In this document: piece after piece, positions 8,730 to 20,902 of the stretch | Layout of the letters: every line of letters begins with the position of its first letter | How positions within the stretch are numbered: the stretch's first letter is position 1 | NCBI GenBank assembly: GCA_947259215.1 | Contig: CAMYLJ010000007.1 | Location: forward strand, 43,858 to 107,857 | Length of the DNA stretch: 64,000 nt | DNA from: an uncultured delta proteobacterium | Lineage (GTDB): Bacteria > Myxococcota_A > UBA9160 > JAFDET01 | Direction of reading: 5' to 3' | Made by a program: the position numbers and the translations under genes | The notes under the pieces: generated by a model | Told to the model about the DNA's origin: nothing | Seen by the model: only the letters and a program-made list of their open reading frames with translations | The model's database searches: none

Positions 8730-9050
8730 ATGACCAAGAGCGGGCTGATCGAGAAGGTCGCCGAGAAGACCCCCCACATCTCGAAGAAGGACACCGAGGT
8801 GGTGGTCAACACCATCTTCGATGCCATGACGGACGCGCTCAAGAAGGGCGAGCGGATCGAGATCCGGGGCTTCGGGAGCTTCCAGGTCAAGGTGCGCGAG
8901 GCCCGCGAGGGGCGGAATCCGAAGACCGGCGAGGAAGTCCAGATTCCGGCCAAGCGCACCCCGTTCTTCAAGGTGGGCAAGGAGCTGAAGGAGATGGTCG
9001 ACGGCGAGCCCGCCGCGGCGGCCGCCGGCGGCGAGCGGGTGCGCGCCTAG
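8730..9050 (+). CDS. ihfB: Integration host factor beta subunit / HU-family protein
   Basis: This is a DNA-bending nucleoid protein. The 106-aa product has the HU/IHF fold: the helical part TKSGLIEKVAEK, then IEIRGFGSFQVKVREAR, and the beta-arm GRNPKTGEEVQIPAKRTPFFK with the intercalating proline. The position directly after rpsA is the classic ihfB (himD) location. The C-terminus carries an extra Ala-rich tail of about 15 residues. The ATG at 8730 is preceded by GGAGGAG, which overlaps the end of rpsA. Confidence 0.92.
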   Translation: MTKSGLIEKVAEKTPHISKKDTEVVVNTIFDAMTDALKKGERIEIRGFGSFQVKVREAREGRNPKTGEEVQIPAKRTPFFKVGKELKEMVDGEPAAAAAGGERVRA

Positions 9051-9075
9051 TCGCGCCGGCGGGCAGGAGAGCGGG

Positions 9076-9450
9076 ATGCACATCGTTCGCCGGCTGTTGC
9101 TGCTGGCTCTGCTCGGGGCGGTCGTCTGGGCCGGGGTTCAGTTCGTACGCACGAACGAGTCCCCGGTCACCGTGGATCTCCTGCTGACGCAGATCAGCGG
9201 GGTGGCCCTGTGGCTGACCCTGCTGGTGGCCTTCGGCCTGGGGGCGGTCCTGGCGGCTGCGCTCTGCCTGTTCGAGGTGGCCCGCTACGGCATGGTGGCC
9301 CGGCGCTACCGCAAGACCGCGGCGCGCCTGGAGTCGGAGATCCATCAGCTTCGCAACCTGCCGTTGGCGGATGAGGGCGGCGTCCCGGAAATCGCCGGCG
9401 AGCCGAGCGTGGTGGCTCCTCCGGGAGGGCCGGCGGCGAGCAGGGGGTAG
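9076..9450 (+). CDS. lapA: LapA-domain (DUF1049) inner-membrane protein
   Basis: The 124-aa product has two TM helices (about 6-26 and 42-66) joined by a short loop containing NESPVTVDLL, a signature of LapA. A charged cytoplasmic helix follows (ARRYRKTAARLESEIHQLR). In enterobacteria LapA partners LapB to tune LpxC stability and lipopolysaccharide synthesis. The gene lies between ihfB and a TPR gene, the standard lapA-lapB position. The ribosome-binding site is GGAGAG upstream of ATG 9076. Confidence 0.85.
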   Translation: MHIVRRLLLLALLGAVVWAGVQFVRTNESPVTVDLLLTQISGVALWLTLLVAFGLGAVLAAALCLFEVARYGMVARRYRKTAARLESEIHQLRNLPLADEGGVPEIAGEPSVVAPPGGPAASRG

Positions 9451-9451
9451 C

Positions 9452-10482
9452 GTGCGTTGGCTGCGGCGACGAACGGTCCCCCCCGGACGGCGGTCCCCGC
9501 GCAGCGGCGAGGAGGCCGTGCGCCGGGCGCTGTTGGCCGTGCTTGCGCGCGATTTCGGGCGTGCCGAGGAGCTGCTGGCGCACACGGTGCGCCGCGACTC
9601 CGAGGACGTCGAGGCGTACCTGGCGCTGGCCCGGGTCTATCGCCAGCAGGGCGAGATCGGTCGCGCCATCCACGTGCACCAGAACCTGCTCCTGCGCCAG
9701 GACCTGGCGGAGCCCCTGCGCCGCGAGGCGCTGGCCGAGCTGGGCGCGGACTTCCGCCAGGGTGGATTCCTGCGTCGGGCGATCGCGACCTACGAAGAGG
9801 TGCTGGAGCAGGACGCACGTCAGCGGGAGGCGCTGGCGTCTCTGGCCCGGCTCTACCGCGACGTGCGCGAGTTCGAGAAGGCGATCGAGATGGAGCGGCG
9901 CCTGGCCCGGCTCGAAGGCCGCGACGTCGGAGCGCTGGAGGCCGAGCTGTGGGCCGAGGTGGCGGAGACGGCGCGCGGCGACGGTCGCGTCAGCGACGCG
10001 CGCCGGGCCCTCAAGCGCGCGCTGCGTCGGGATGGGAAGTGCGTGCGGGCCTGGGTGGCGCTGGGCGACGTCGAGTCCGATCGGGGACGGCCGAAGGCGG
10101 CGCTGCGGGCGTGGCAACGCGTGCCGCAGCTCGACCGACGCGCGGCGATCGCGGTCTATCCGCGGGTGGATTCGGCCTTCGCCGCGCTCGGCCGCGACGC
10201 GGACCACGAAGCCTGGCTCGCGGGGCTGATCGAGAGTGATCCGGACGACCCGGGCGCGCGGCTGGCCCGGGTTAGGCGACTGGCGGCGCGCGGCGCACCC
10301 GACGAGGCGGTGGCCGAGGCGCGCCGGCTGCTCGAGCGCCATCCCGAAAACCTGGAGACACACGGCACGCTCGGTCGCATCCTGCTGGCGGAGCACCGGG
10401 ACAGCGAGGCGGTCAAGGAGTACGCCGAGTTCCTGGAGGCGCTGGAACGCGCGGGCGTCCTGCTCCCCCGGGAGTCCAGCCG

Positions 10483-10486
<4 letters not shown>
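9452..10486 (+). CDS. TPR protein, LapB/YciM-like but lacking the C-terminal rubredoxin motif
   Basis: A 344-residue, helix-rich protein with repeated TPR motifs (for example EAYLALARVYRQQGEIGRAI, EALASLARLYRD and ETHGTLGRILLAEH). Its position behind lapA and the DSEDVEAYLALARVYRQ section fit LapB, a membrane-linked adaptor that regulates LPS synthesis. LapB proteins normally end in a four-cysteine rubredoxin-type metal knuckle. None is visible here: the chain ends ERAGVLLPRESSR. I chose GTG 9452 because it follows a GGGGG ribosome-binding site directly after the lapA stop. An upstream ATG at 9371 would overlap lapA by 80 bases. Confidence 0.75.
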
Positions 10487-13172
<2,686 letters not shown>

Positions 13173-13176
<4 letters not shown>

Positions 13177-14333
13177 GGCCCAGGCGGACCGCCCGGGGGC
13201 TGCTCCTCGCCGCCGCGGCGTTGCTGCTCCTCGGCGCGGAGCGTCCGCCCGGCCTGGGCGACGTGCGCGACGTGCGCCACTGGTCCTACGCGTCGTACAC
13301 CCGCATCGTGATCGAGCTGACGCGCCACGCGGAGGGTCCGATCCGGCGCCTGCCGGCCAACGCCGCCGCCGGGCGTCCCGAGCGCCTCTACCTCGACCTG
13401 CCGGGCATCTGGGTGGGCAAGCGCTTCGGCGACCCGATCCGGGTCGACGACGGGCTGCTGCGGGGCGTGCGGTTGGGCCAGAACACCCTGCGAACGACGC
13501 GCGTGGTGCTGGATCTCGATCGCTACCAGCGGCACCGGGTGCTCCTGCTGCGGAACCCGGAGCGCGTCGTGATCGACGTCTTCGGCCCCCGTTCCCCGAT
13601 TCCCGATTCCGGCGACGCTCCGCTGCCCGTGGACGTGCGCGGCGTGGGGACGGTGGTGCTCGACCCGGGCCATGGCGGACGCGATCCCGGCGCCATCGGT
13701 GTGGGCGGGGTGCGCGAGAAGGACGTGACCCTGGACCTGTCGCGGCGGGTCAAGCGCCGGCTCGAGGAGCGCGGATTCCGGGTGGTGATGACCCGCGATC
13801 GCGACCGCAGCCTGTCGCTCGAGGAGCGGACCGCCGTCGCGGCCGGCTCGGGCGGTGACGTCTTCGTCTCGATCCACGCCAACGCTTCGCGGCGGCGGGC
13901 AGTGCGCGGCGTGGAGACCTACTATTTGGATGTCAGCAACGAACGCCAGAGCCTGCGGGTCGCCGCCCGCGAGAACGGTGTCTCTCCCCGGGAGTTCGAT
14001 GCCCTGGACCGCACCCTGGCGCGCCTGCGGGTGGCGGAGAACTCGGACTACTCCGGGTTGCTGGCGAAGCTCGTGCAGCGCCGCGTCATCGGAGGAGTGG
14101 GGGGGCGCTACCGCGACGTGGAGGACCTGGGCGTCAAGAAGGGCCCCTTCTACGTGCTGTTCCTCTCGAGCATGCCGTCGATCCTGTTCGAGGCGGGCTT
14201 CCTGACCAACCGCAGCGAAGCCGCCCGGCTGCGCAACGGCAGCTACCTGGACCGCGTGGCGGACGAGCTGGCACGGGCGATCGGCATGTATCGGGACCAG
14301 GTCGGCACCCGGGTGGCCCGGGGCACGCCGTGA
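13173..14333 (+). CDS. amiC: N-acetylmuramoyl-L-alanine amidase (AMIN + Amidase_3)
   Basis: This is a periplasmic zinc amidase that cleaves the stem peptide from peptidoglycan at septa. The 386-aa product has a signal peptide (RGLLLAAAALLLLGA), an AMIN targeting domain (about 30-145) and an Amidase_3 catalytic domain (about 155-375). Zn ligands H in DPGHGG, E in VREKDV and H in SIHANAS are visible, as is the catalytic E in LFEAGFLTN. An insert after the third ligand may be the autoinhibitory helix region. The GTG start overlaps the mutS stop. The amiA/B/C assignment is by architecture only. Confidence 0.9.
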
Positions 14334-17029
14334 CGGGCTCGAGCGTGCTCGAGCGTCACCTGCCCGACGAGGTGGTGTCGGACGAGGCGGCGCTGGTGGC
14401 CGGCGTGCGGGCCTACCTGGCCGAGGTGCGGGTGGAGCTGGAGGAGCTCCACCTCGAGTCGCGCTCCGGCCGGGTGGTGAACGAAGCCTACAGCGATCGC
14501 ATGGACGAGCTGCTGGAGCAGCTGTTCGCGCTGGCCCGCGCGGCCGCCGGGGTCGGGGACCGCGCGGACCGCCTGGGACTGGCGGCCGCGGGGGGCTACG
14601 CCCGGCGCGAGCTCTGCCTCGAGTCCGACATCGACCTGCTGCTGCTCTACCGCGGCCAGGCGGACGCCGCGGTGCGCGGCGTGGCCGAACATCTCCAGCG
14701 CTGGCTGTGGGACGCCGGTCTCGTCGTCGGGGCCGCGACGCGCACGCTGGAAGAGACCTTGAGGATCGCCGCCGAGGACGGCACGGTCCGCACCGCCGTG
14801 CTGGACGCCCGGCACGTGGCCGGCTCACGCGACCTGGTGGACGAGCTCGACGCCGCGCTGCGGCTCCAGCTCCACGCGCGAGCGGCCGAGCTGATCGACG
14901 AGCAGCGCCGGGGAATGCAGGATCGGCACACGAAGTACGGGGAGTCCCTCTACCTCCTCCAGCCGAACGTCAAGGAGGGAGTCGGCGCCTTGCGCGACTA
15001 CCACGCGGCCTGGTGGTCGGCGCGCGTCGTTCACGGAAGCGTCCACTCCTTCATGGACCTGGCCGCCCTCGACCTGCTGACGGAGGCGGAGCTGGTGGCG
15101 TACGCCGTGGCGCTCGACTTCCTGTGGCGGGTGCGGAACGAGCTGCACCGGCTGACGGGTCGTCGCACCGACCAGCTGGCCTTCGATCTCCAGGAGCGCC
15201 TGGCGGAGAGCTTCGGCTATGCGGATCGCGAGGGGCCGGAGCTGCCCGTCGAGCGATTCATGGGGGACTACTACCGGGCGGCGCGCAGCGTGCAGAGCAC
15301 CTCGGAGCTGCTGCTCGACCTGTGCGATCTGCACACGCGACCGGCGGACGCCGTGCGCGAGACGCGGGAGGTGGAGGAGGGCTTCCGCCTCAGCGACGAG
15401 CAGCTGGAGATTCCCCACCCGACCTTTCTGGCCGAGCATCCCTTCCGCCTGATCCGGGCGTTCGAGGTGGCCCAGGGCTACGGCGTCCCCCTCTCGCGCA
15501 TGGCGGCCCGCCTGGTGCGCGAGAACCTGGGGCTGGTGAACGACGCGTTCCGGCGGGATGCGGCGGTCGCTGCCTGCTTCGAGCGGATCCTGCAATCGGA
15601 GGAGCGCGTGATGCGCACGCTCCTCGCCATGAACGACGCGGGCCTGCTGGGCGCCTATCTGCCCGAGTGGGATCACATCGTCTGCCGCTGGCAGCAGGTG
15701 ATCTACCACACGTACACGGTGGACGTGCACTCGATCTTCGTGGTGGAGGAGCTGCGGAGGCTGTGGCGCGGGAAGTACGAGCTCGACATGAGCGAGCTGA
15801 CCGCGATGATGCGGGCGGTGGAGGATCGCGTGGTGCTCTTCCTCGGCTGTCTGTTCCACGACATCGGGAAGGGGCTGGGCGGCGACCACTCGCACAAGGG
15901 CACCGAGCTGGCGCGGCAGGCCTTGGAGCGGATGGGCATGGAGCCCGAGCGGCGCGAGCGCGTGGCGTTCCTGGTGGAGCACCACCTGCGGATGTCGCAC
16001 CTGGCCCAGCGGCGCGATCTCTCCGATCCCAAGCTCATCGTCGATTTTGCGAGGACCGTGGGCGACCGCGAGAACCTGCGCAACCTCTACCTGCTCACCT
16101 TCGCGGACATCCGCGCCTCGTCGCGGTCGGCCTGGAGCGATTGGAAGGGTCAGCTCCTGACCGAGCTCTTCGAGCGCACGTCCGAGTTCCTGGAGACGGG
16201 CGACGACGATCCCCGGCGCGCGGTCGAGCTGATCGAGGCGCGGGTGGAGCGGCGCCAGGAAGCTGCGCGCCGGGAGCTGCGGGCCCTGGGGGTGGCCGAC
16301 TCCAAGATCCAGGCCTACTTCGACGACATGCCGCGGCGCTACTTCGTGGCGCACTCGGCCCAGCAGATCGCCCGCCACGCCATGGTGGTGGTCTCCTTCC
16401 GGCCCGACCGCGTGGTCACGACGCGCGTCCGTTCCATGCGGGGCGACTTCTCCGAGCTGATCGTCGTCACGCGAGACGTGCACGCGCTCTACGCCAAGGT
16501 GGCCGGCGTGATCACGGCACGCTGGATCAACATCCTCGGCTCCCACGTGTACACGAGCCGCTCGGGCCTGGCCCTGGAGGTCTACCGCCTGACGACGCCC
16601 GCGGGCAGTCCCGAGGAGCGCCGCGACGTCTGGCGCGGCCTCGAGTCGGCGCTGCACCACGTGCTGTCGGGTGTGGTGGAGGTGGAGGAGCTGCTGGCCC
16701 GCCGCCGGCGTCCGCTGGGCGCCGCGGAGTCGCCGTCCCGAGAGCCCGTGACGGTGAGCGTCTCCAACGCCGAGTCCGACTTCTACACGATCGTCGACAT
16801 CTCGGCGAACGATCGCCTGGGGCTGCTCTACGACCTGACCCGCACCATCGCCGACGCCGGCCTCGAGATCTACATCTCGAAGGCGTCGACGATCCTGGAC
16901 CAGGTCGCCGACACGTTCTACCTGAAGGACGCGGACGGCAAGAAGATCCTCGATCGCACGCTGTTGGACGCGTTGCGCGAGGCGCTGTTGCAACAGGCGC
17001 TCGGGTCCCGGGAGACGACCGGTGCCTGA
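14330..17029 (+). CDS. glnD: [Protein-PII] uridylyltransferase / uridylyl-removing enzyme
   Basis: GlnD senses glutamine and adds or removes UMP on PII proteins, controlling nitrogen assimilation. The 899 residues comprise a nucleotidyltransferase domain (GGYARRELCLESDIDLLLLY, with the two catalytic Asp), a central helical region, an HD hydrolase domain (CLFHDIGKGLGGDHS) and two C-terminal ACT domains. The usual GxGxxEL-type NTase loop reads GGYARREL; the Gly-to-Ala change is conservative. The GTG start is coupled to the amidase stop, and the 3' end overlaps xerD by 8 bases. Confidence 0.95.
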   Translation: MTGSSVLERHLPDEVVSDEAALVAGVRAYLAEVRVELEELHLESRSGRVVNEAYSDRMDELLEQLFALARAAAGVGDRADRLGLAAAGGYARRELCLESDIDLLLLYRGQADAAVRGVAEHLQRWLWDAGLVVGAATRTLEETLRIAAEDGTVRTAVLDARHVAGSRDLVDELDAALRLQLHARAAELIDEQRRGMQDRHTKYGESLYLLQPNVKEGVGALRDYHAAWWSARVVHGSVHSFMDLAALDLLTEAELVAYAVALDFLWRVRNELHRLTGRRTDQLAFDLQERLAESFGYADREGPELPVERFMGDYYRAARSVQSTSELLLDLCDLHTRPADAVRETREVEEGFRLSDEQLEIPHPTFLAEHPFRLIRAFEVAQGYGVPLSRMAARLVRENLGLVNDAFRRDAAVAACFERILQSEERVMRTLLAMNDAGLLGAYLPEWDHIVCRWQQVIYHTYTVDVHSIFVVEELRRLWRGKYELDMSELTAMMRAVEDRVVLFLGCLFHDIGKGLGGDHSHKGTELARQALERMGMEPERRERVAFLVEHHLRMSHLAQRRDLSDPKLIVDFARTVGDRENLRNLYLLTFADIRASSRSAWSDWKGQLLTELFERTSEFLETGDDDPRRAVELIEARVERRQEAARRELRALGVADSKIQAYFDDMPRRYFVAHSAQQIARHAMVVVSFRPDRVVTTRVRSMRGDFSELIVVTRDVHALYAKVAGVITARWINILGSHVYTSRSGLALEVYRLTTPAGSPEERRDVWRGLESALHHVLSGVVEVEELLARRRRPLGAAESPSREPVTVSVSNAESDFYTIVDISANDRLGLLYDLTRTIADAGLEIYISKASTILDQVADTFYLKDADGKKILDRTLLDALREALLQQALGSRETTGA

Positions 17030-17978
17030 GGCGGGCGCGGCCGTGTACGCGTCCGTGGACGCCTTCCTGGCGCATGCGGCGGTGGAGCGAGGTCTCGCGC
17101 CGCGCACCGTGGAGGCCTACGGGCGCGACCTGGCGCGCCTCGCCGCCTACCTGGCGGGCGCCGGCGTCGCGCGTCCGGCCGACGTCGAGCGGGAGCACGT
17201 GGCCGGCTTCGCCCGCGCGCTCGAGCGCGACGGGCTGGCGCCGCGCAGCCGCGCCCGGGCCCTGGTGGCCGCCCGGCGCTGGCTGGGGCACTGCGTGGCG
17301 CGCGGGGAACTGCCCCAGGACCCCAGCGCAGACGTGACCGCGCCTCGACTCGATCGCCCGCTGCCCCGGGTCCTGCGCCCCGACGAGACCGAGGCGCTGC
17401 TCGCGGCGATCCAGGGCGAGACGCCCCTGCCCCTGCGCGACCGCGCCATGCTGGAGGTGCTGTACGGGGCCGGGCTCCGGGTGGGGGAGCTGGTCGCGCT
17501 GCCGCTTTCCGGCTTGAACCGGCGCGCAGGCCTGGTGCGCGTGGTCGGGAAGGGCGGGCGGGAGCGGCTGGTGCCGCTGGGCGAGCCCGCGCTGGCGGCG
17601 CTGGATCGCTGGCTCTCCGACGGCCGGCCGCGACTGGCCGAGCGCGCGCGACGGAGCTCGGACGCGGTCTTCCTCTCCAACCGGGGCGCCGGCATGACCC
17701 GCCAGAACGTCTTCGCCCGGCTGCGCCAGCTGGCGCTGCGCGCGGGCCTGCCGAGGGAGAGGATCTCCCCCCACGTGCTGCGCCACGCCTTCGCGACGGA
17801 CCTGCTCGAGGGCGGGGCCGACCTGCGCGCCGTGCAGGCCATGCTCGGCCACGCGGATCTCGCCACCACCCAGATATACACCCACGTGAGTCGAAAGCGG
17901 CTGCGCGAGACGGTGGAGGCCCGGCATCCGCGCGGACGCGGACGCCGGGTTCAGGCGGGGGACCGGCGGAGGTCGTGA
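17022..17978 (+). CDS. xerD: Site-specific tyrosine recombinase XerD
   Basis: XerD resolves chromosome dimers at dif with XerC. The 318-aa product has a SAM-like N-terminal DNA-binding domain (about 8-90) and a catalytic domain. Its residues are complete: R in GAGLRVGELVAL, K in GKGGRERLVPLG, HxxR in HVLRHAFAT, H in LGHADL and nucleophile Y in QIYTHV. The C-terminal partner-binding tail is somewhat basic (GRGRRVQ). The start ATG overlaps glnD by 8 bases. Operon placement among housekeeping genes argues for Xer rather than an integron or phage integrase. XerC versus XerD is not certain. Confidence 0.9.
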   Translation: MPEAGAAVYASVDAFLAHAAVERGLAPRTVEAYGRDLARLAAYLAGAGVARPADVEREHVAGFARALERDGLAPRSRARALVAARRWLGHCVARGELPQDPSADVTAPRLDRPLPRVLRPDETEALLAAIQGETPLPLRDRAMLEVLYGAGLRVGELVALPLSGLNRRAGLVRVVGKGGRERLVPLGEPALAALDRWLSDGRPRLAERARRSSDAVFLSNRGAGMTRQNVFARLRQLALRAGLPRERISPHVLRHAFATDLLEGGADLRAVQAMLGHADLATTQIYTHVSRKRLRETVEARHPRGRGRRVQAGDRRRS

Positions 17979-19294
17979 GAGCGCCCGCGCTGCGTGATGT
18001 CCTGCGCGCCTTGCCCGCTGCCGCGCGCCCGCTGGTCGAGCAGCTGATCGCCACGGCCGAGGCCCAGGGGGCCGGCTTGCATCTGGTGGGTGGTCCGGTG
18101 CGCGATCTCCTGCTGGGGCGTCCGCTCGGCGACGTCGACCTGCTGGTGGAGCCCGGCCCGAGCGGCGGAGCCGAAGCCCTGGCGCGCGCCGCCGCGCCGG
18201 AGGGCGCGCAGATCGTGACCCACGAGCGCTTCGGCACCGTGCGGATGGAGTGGCAGGACGGCGCCGTCGACCTGGCCGAGGTGAGGCGCGAGTCCTACGC
18301 GCATCCGGGTGCGCTTCCGGTCGTCGAGCCGGGCGAGCTCGTCGAGGATCTCGCGCGGCGCGACTTCACGGTGAACGCCATGGCGGTGCCGCTGACCCGG
18401 GACGCCCGGGCGGCCGGCGGCGGCCTGGTGGACCCGGAGGGCGGTGCGGCGGATCTGGAGGGACGGGTGCTGCGGGTGCTCCACCGGGTGAGCTTTCGCG
18501 ACGACCCGACGCGCGCCCTGCGCGCCGCGCGCTTCTCGGCGCGGCTCGGGTTCCACCTGTCGCGGGGTTCGCGCGGCGCGCTCCGCGACGCGCTGCGCGA
18601 GGGCGCCTTTGGACGCGTGAGCGGCGACCGCCTGCGGCGGGAGCTGGAGAAGCTCTTCGACGACGCAGGAGCGGGCATGGATCCCGCGCTGGCCCTGCGA
18701 CGGCTGCAGGAGTGGCACGTGCTCGGCGCGTTGGAGCCGGGGCTGGAGCTGCCGCGGACGGCGGTGACGCCCCTGCGGCGGCTGGGTCGCGCGCTCGTCG
18801 CACCGTGGTGGTCCTACGCCCGCTTCCAGCCCTGGGCGGCGGGGCTCGCCGTCTGGCTGGCGCCCCTCGGGCCGGGGCTCCGGCGGCGCGCGCTCCGGCG
18901 TCTGGCCGTGCGCGGGGATCGGGCGGTCCGGCTGCTGGAGTTCCCGCGCCAGCGCGACCGCTGGCTGAGCCAGCTCACGGGCGCGCGCGGGCGCGGCGCC
19001 GTGGACCGTGCGCTCCAGGGCAGCGACGAGGAGCGCCTGCTGGCCCTGGCGGTCTCCGCGCCCGTCCCCGTGCGCCGCCGGGTGGTGCGCTGGGCCGGCG
19101 AGGACCGCGGGCGCCGGGCGCTCATCGGCGGTGCGGAGCTCGTGACGCTCGGGCTCGACGGGCCGGACGTGGGCCGCGCCTTGGAGGCCGTGCGGGCGGC
19201 CTGGCTGGATGGCGTCGTCCGCACCCGGGACGACGCGCTGGCCCTGGCGCGCGAGGTCGCGGGCCGGCGGAGGCCGCGCGCGCGGGCGCGTTGA
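17975..19294 (+). CDS. cca: CCA tRNA nucleotidyltransferase / poly(A) polymerase family protein
   Basis: A class II nucleotidyltransferase that adds or repairs the 3' CCA of tRNA. The 439-aa product has motif A GGPVRDLLLG plus DVDLLV (catalytic Asp pair), RRDFTVNAMA, the RALRAARFSARLGF motif and the neck helices. The C-terminal 180 residues are very Arg/Leu-rich and diverged, and no HD phosphohydrolase motif is seen. Class II CCA-adding enzymes and poly(A) polymerases are hard to tell apart by eye, so the exact activity is open. The GTG start at 17975 overlaps the xerD stop. Confidence 0.85.
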   Translation: MRAPALRDVLRALPAAARPLVEQLIATAEAQGAGLHLVGGPVRDLLLGRPLGDVDLLVEPGPSGGAEALARAAAPEGAQIVTHERFGTVRMEWQDGAVDLAEVRRESYAHPGALPVVEPGELVEDLARRDFTVNAMAVPLTRDARAAGGGLVDPEGGAADLEGRVLRVLHRVSFRDDPTRALRAARFSARLGFHLSRGSRGALRDALREGAFGRVSGDRLRRELEKLFDDAGAGMDPALALRRLQEWHVLGALEPGLELPRTAVTPLRRLGRALVAPWWSYARFQPWAAGLAVWLAPLGPGLRRRALRRLAVRGDRAVRLLEFPRQRDRWLSQLTGARGRGAVDRALQGSDEERLLALAVSAPVPVRRRVVRWAGEDRGRRALIGGAELVTLGLDGPDVGRALEAVRAAWLDGVVRTRDDALALAREVAGRRRPRARAR

Positions 19295-19374
19295 TCGCGC
19301 CGGCAGGATCCCCCATACTGGGGTCTCCCTCCCAACCCCTGATCACCGCTCCTCCGCGGACCGCGCCAGACGCC

Positions 19375-20211
19375 ATGGAACCCGTCGCCACGGACGCCTC
19401 CGGCAGCCGGGCGGGCTTCGAGCCCGCATCCGGAGACGCCTACTCGGTGAAGCTCTCGATCTTCGAGGGCCCGCTCGACCTGCTGCTGCACCTGATCCGG
19501 CTGAACGAGGTCGAGGTCACCGACATCCCGATCGCGCGGATCGCGGACCAGTACCTGGAGTACCTGGATCTCCTGCGCGAGCTCGACCTGGACATCGCCG
19601 CCGAGTACCTGGTGATGGCGGCCACCCTGGCCTGGATCAAGTCGCGCATGCTGCTCCCGCCCGACAGCGAGGCCGACGAGGACGAAGGGTTGGATCCGCG
19701 GGCCGAGCTGGTGGCGCGCCTGCTGGAGTACCAGCGCTTCAAGGAGGCCGCCGGCGAGCTCGGCGAGCGCATGCGCCTGGGGCGCGACGTCTTCGCCGCC
19801 ACCGGTCCCGAGCCCGAGCGGCCGCCGGACGCCGAGCGCGAGATCGAGGTGGGTCTGCTCCAGCTGCTCGAGGCCTTCCGCCGGGTGCTGAAGGACGCGC
19901 CCCACACCGGCGCGGCCCACGAGCTGGAGTCCGAGCCGGTGAGCGTGCGCGATCGCATGCTGGCCGTGATGGAGGCGCTCACCGGGGTCGACTCGGTCGA
20001 GTTCGGGGCACTCTTCCGCGACGCCGAAGGCGGTGCGGCATCGCGAACGCTGGTGGTGGCCACCTTCCTGGGCATCCTGGAGCTGGCACGCCTGGCCGCC
20101 GTGCGGCTCTACCAGGGTCTGGGCGAGCACGGCGAGCCGCGCGGCCCGATCCGGCTGCGCAACAACGACACCAGCGTGGACTGGAAGCGGCGAATCGCCG
20201 AGGTGATGTGA
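19375..20211 (+). CDS. scpA: Segregation and condensation protein A (kleisin)
   Basis: The kleisin bridges the two SMC heads, and with ScpB it forms the condensin that compacts and segregates the chromosome. The 278-aa product has the N-terminal kleisin motif FEGPLDLLLHLIRLNEV, the following helical AAEYLVMAATLAWIKSRMLL segment, and a C-terminal winged helix ending SVDWKRRIAEVM. ATG 19375 lies 80 bases after the cca stop, the widest gap in the scpA-scpB section of the cluster. A basal promoter in the gap is possible but not evident. The ScpA N-terminus carries about 20 extra residues. Confidence 0.95.
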   Translation: MEPVATDASGSRAGFEPASGDAYSVKLSIFEGPLDLLLHLIRLNEVEVTDIPIARIADQYLEYLDLLRELDLDIAAEYLVMAATLAWIKSRMLLPPDSEADEDEGLDPRAELVARLLEYQRFKEAAGELGERMRLGRDVFAATGPEPERPPDAEREIEVGLLQLLEAFRRVLKDAPHTGAAHELESEPVSVRDRMLAVMEALTGVDSVEFGALFRDAEGGAASRTLVVATFLGILELARLAAVRLYQGLGEHGEPRGPIRLRNNDTSVDWKRRIAEVM

Positions 20212-20218
20212 GGACGTC

Positions 20219-20887
20219 ATGGAGCCGGTCGAGAAGAAGCGCATCGTCGAAGCCTTGATCCTGGCCGCCCCGGAGCCGATCACGGCGGCCAAGCTGGCGG
20301 AGATCGTGCCGCGGGCCACGCCGGCCAAGGTGCGGGAGCTGATCGAGTCCCTGAACAAGGACTACGCCTCCCAGGATCGGGCGTTCGAGATCTGGGAGGT
20401 GGCCGGCGGCTACCAGCTGCGCACGCGTCCCGAGCTGGCGCGCTACGTACAGCAGCTCCACGCCATGCGGCCGACACGCCTCTCCACCGCCGCGCTCGAG
20501 ACCCTGGCGGTGGTCGCCTACCGCCAGCCGCTCACCCGCGCCGAGATCGAGCACGTGCGAGGCGTCGACGTGGGGGCCACCGTGCGGGGGCTCGTGGAGC
20601 GGAAGCTGGTGCGCATCGCGGGGCACCGGGAGGTTCCGGGCCGCCCGATGCTCTACGCCACTGGCAAGCGCTTCCTCGAGGTCTTCGGCCTGAAGAGCCT
20701 GGAGGACCTGCCCACCCTGCGCGACCTCGAAGAGCTCGGCGGCGACGAGATGCTGGCGGCGCTGGCCGGCGGCAGCGAGGGCGCCGCCGAAGCGGCGGAC
20801 GCCGTCGCTGACGAGGCGTCCGAGGAGCGCGCCCCGTCGGGGAACGGCGCCGCAGCGACCGGCGCGCCTCCCGGCGAGAACGCCTGA
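20219..20887 (+). CDS. scpB: Segregation and condensation protein B
   Basis: This is the dimeric winged-helix partner of ScpA in the SMC complex. The 222 residues include IVEALILAAPEPITAAKLAE, the strand AFEIWEVAGGYQLRTRPE, and LSTAALETLAVVAYRQP, the most conserved ScpB segment, followed by the second winged helix GRPMLYATGKRFLEVFGL. A disordered acidic Ala-rich tail of about 45 residues follows. It starts 7 bases after scpA with a GAGG ribosome-binding site at the end of scpA. Confidence 0.95.
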   Translation: MEPVEKKRIVEALILAAPEPITAAKLAEIVPRATPAKVRELIESLNKDYASQDRAFEIWEVAGGYQLRTRPELARYVQQLHAMRPTRLSTAALETLAVVAYRQPLTRAEIEHVRGVDVGATVRGLVERKLVRIAGHREVPGRPMLYATGKRFLEVFGLKSLEDLPTLRDLEELGGDEMLAALAGGSEGAAEAADAVADEASEERAPSGNGAAATGAPPGENA

Positions 20888-20902
20888 CCGCGCCGCGCGG
20901 TC

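Noticed and set aside
5987..8980. A 997-codon minus-strand frame opposite tyrA, rpsA and ihfB
   Set aside because: It mirrors the S1 repeats as a repetitive His/Leu/Asp-rich translation; rpsA on the plus strand is unambiguous.
17022..17978. An integron or phage integrase rather than Xer
   Set aside because: The gene overlaps glnD and cca in a housekeeping operon, and no attachment-site repeats or cassette array were seen nearby.
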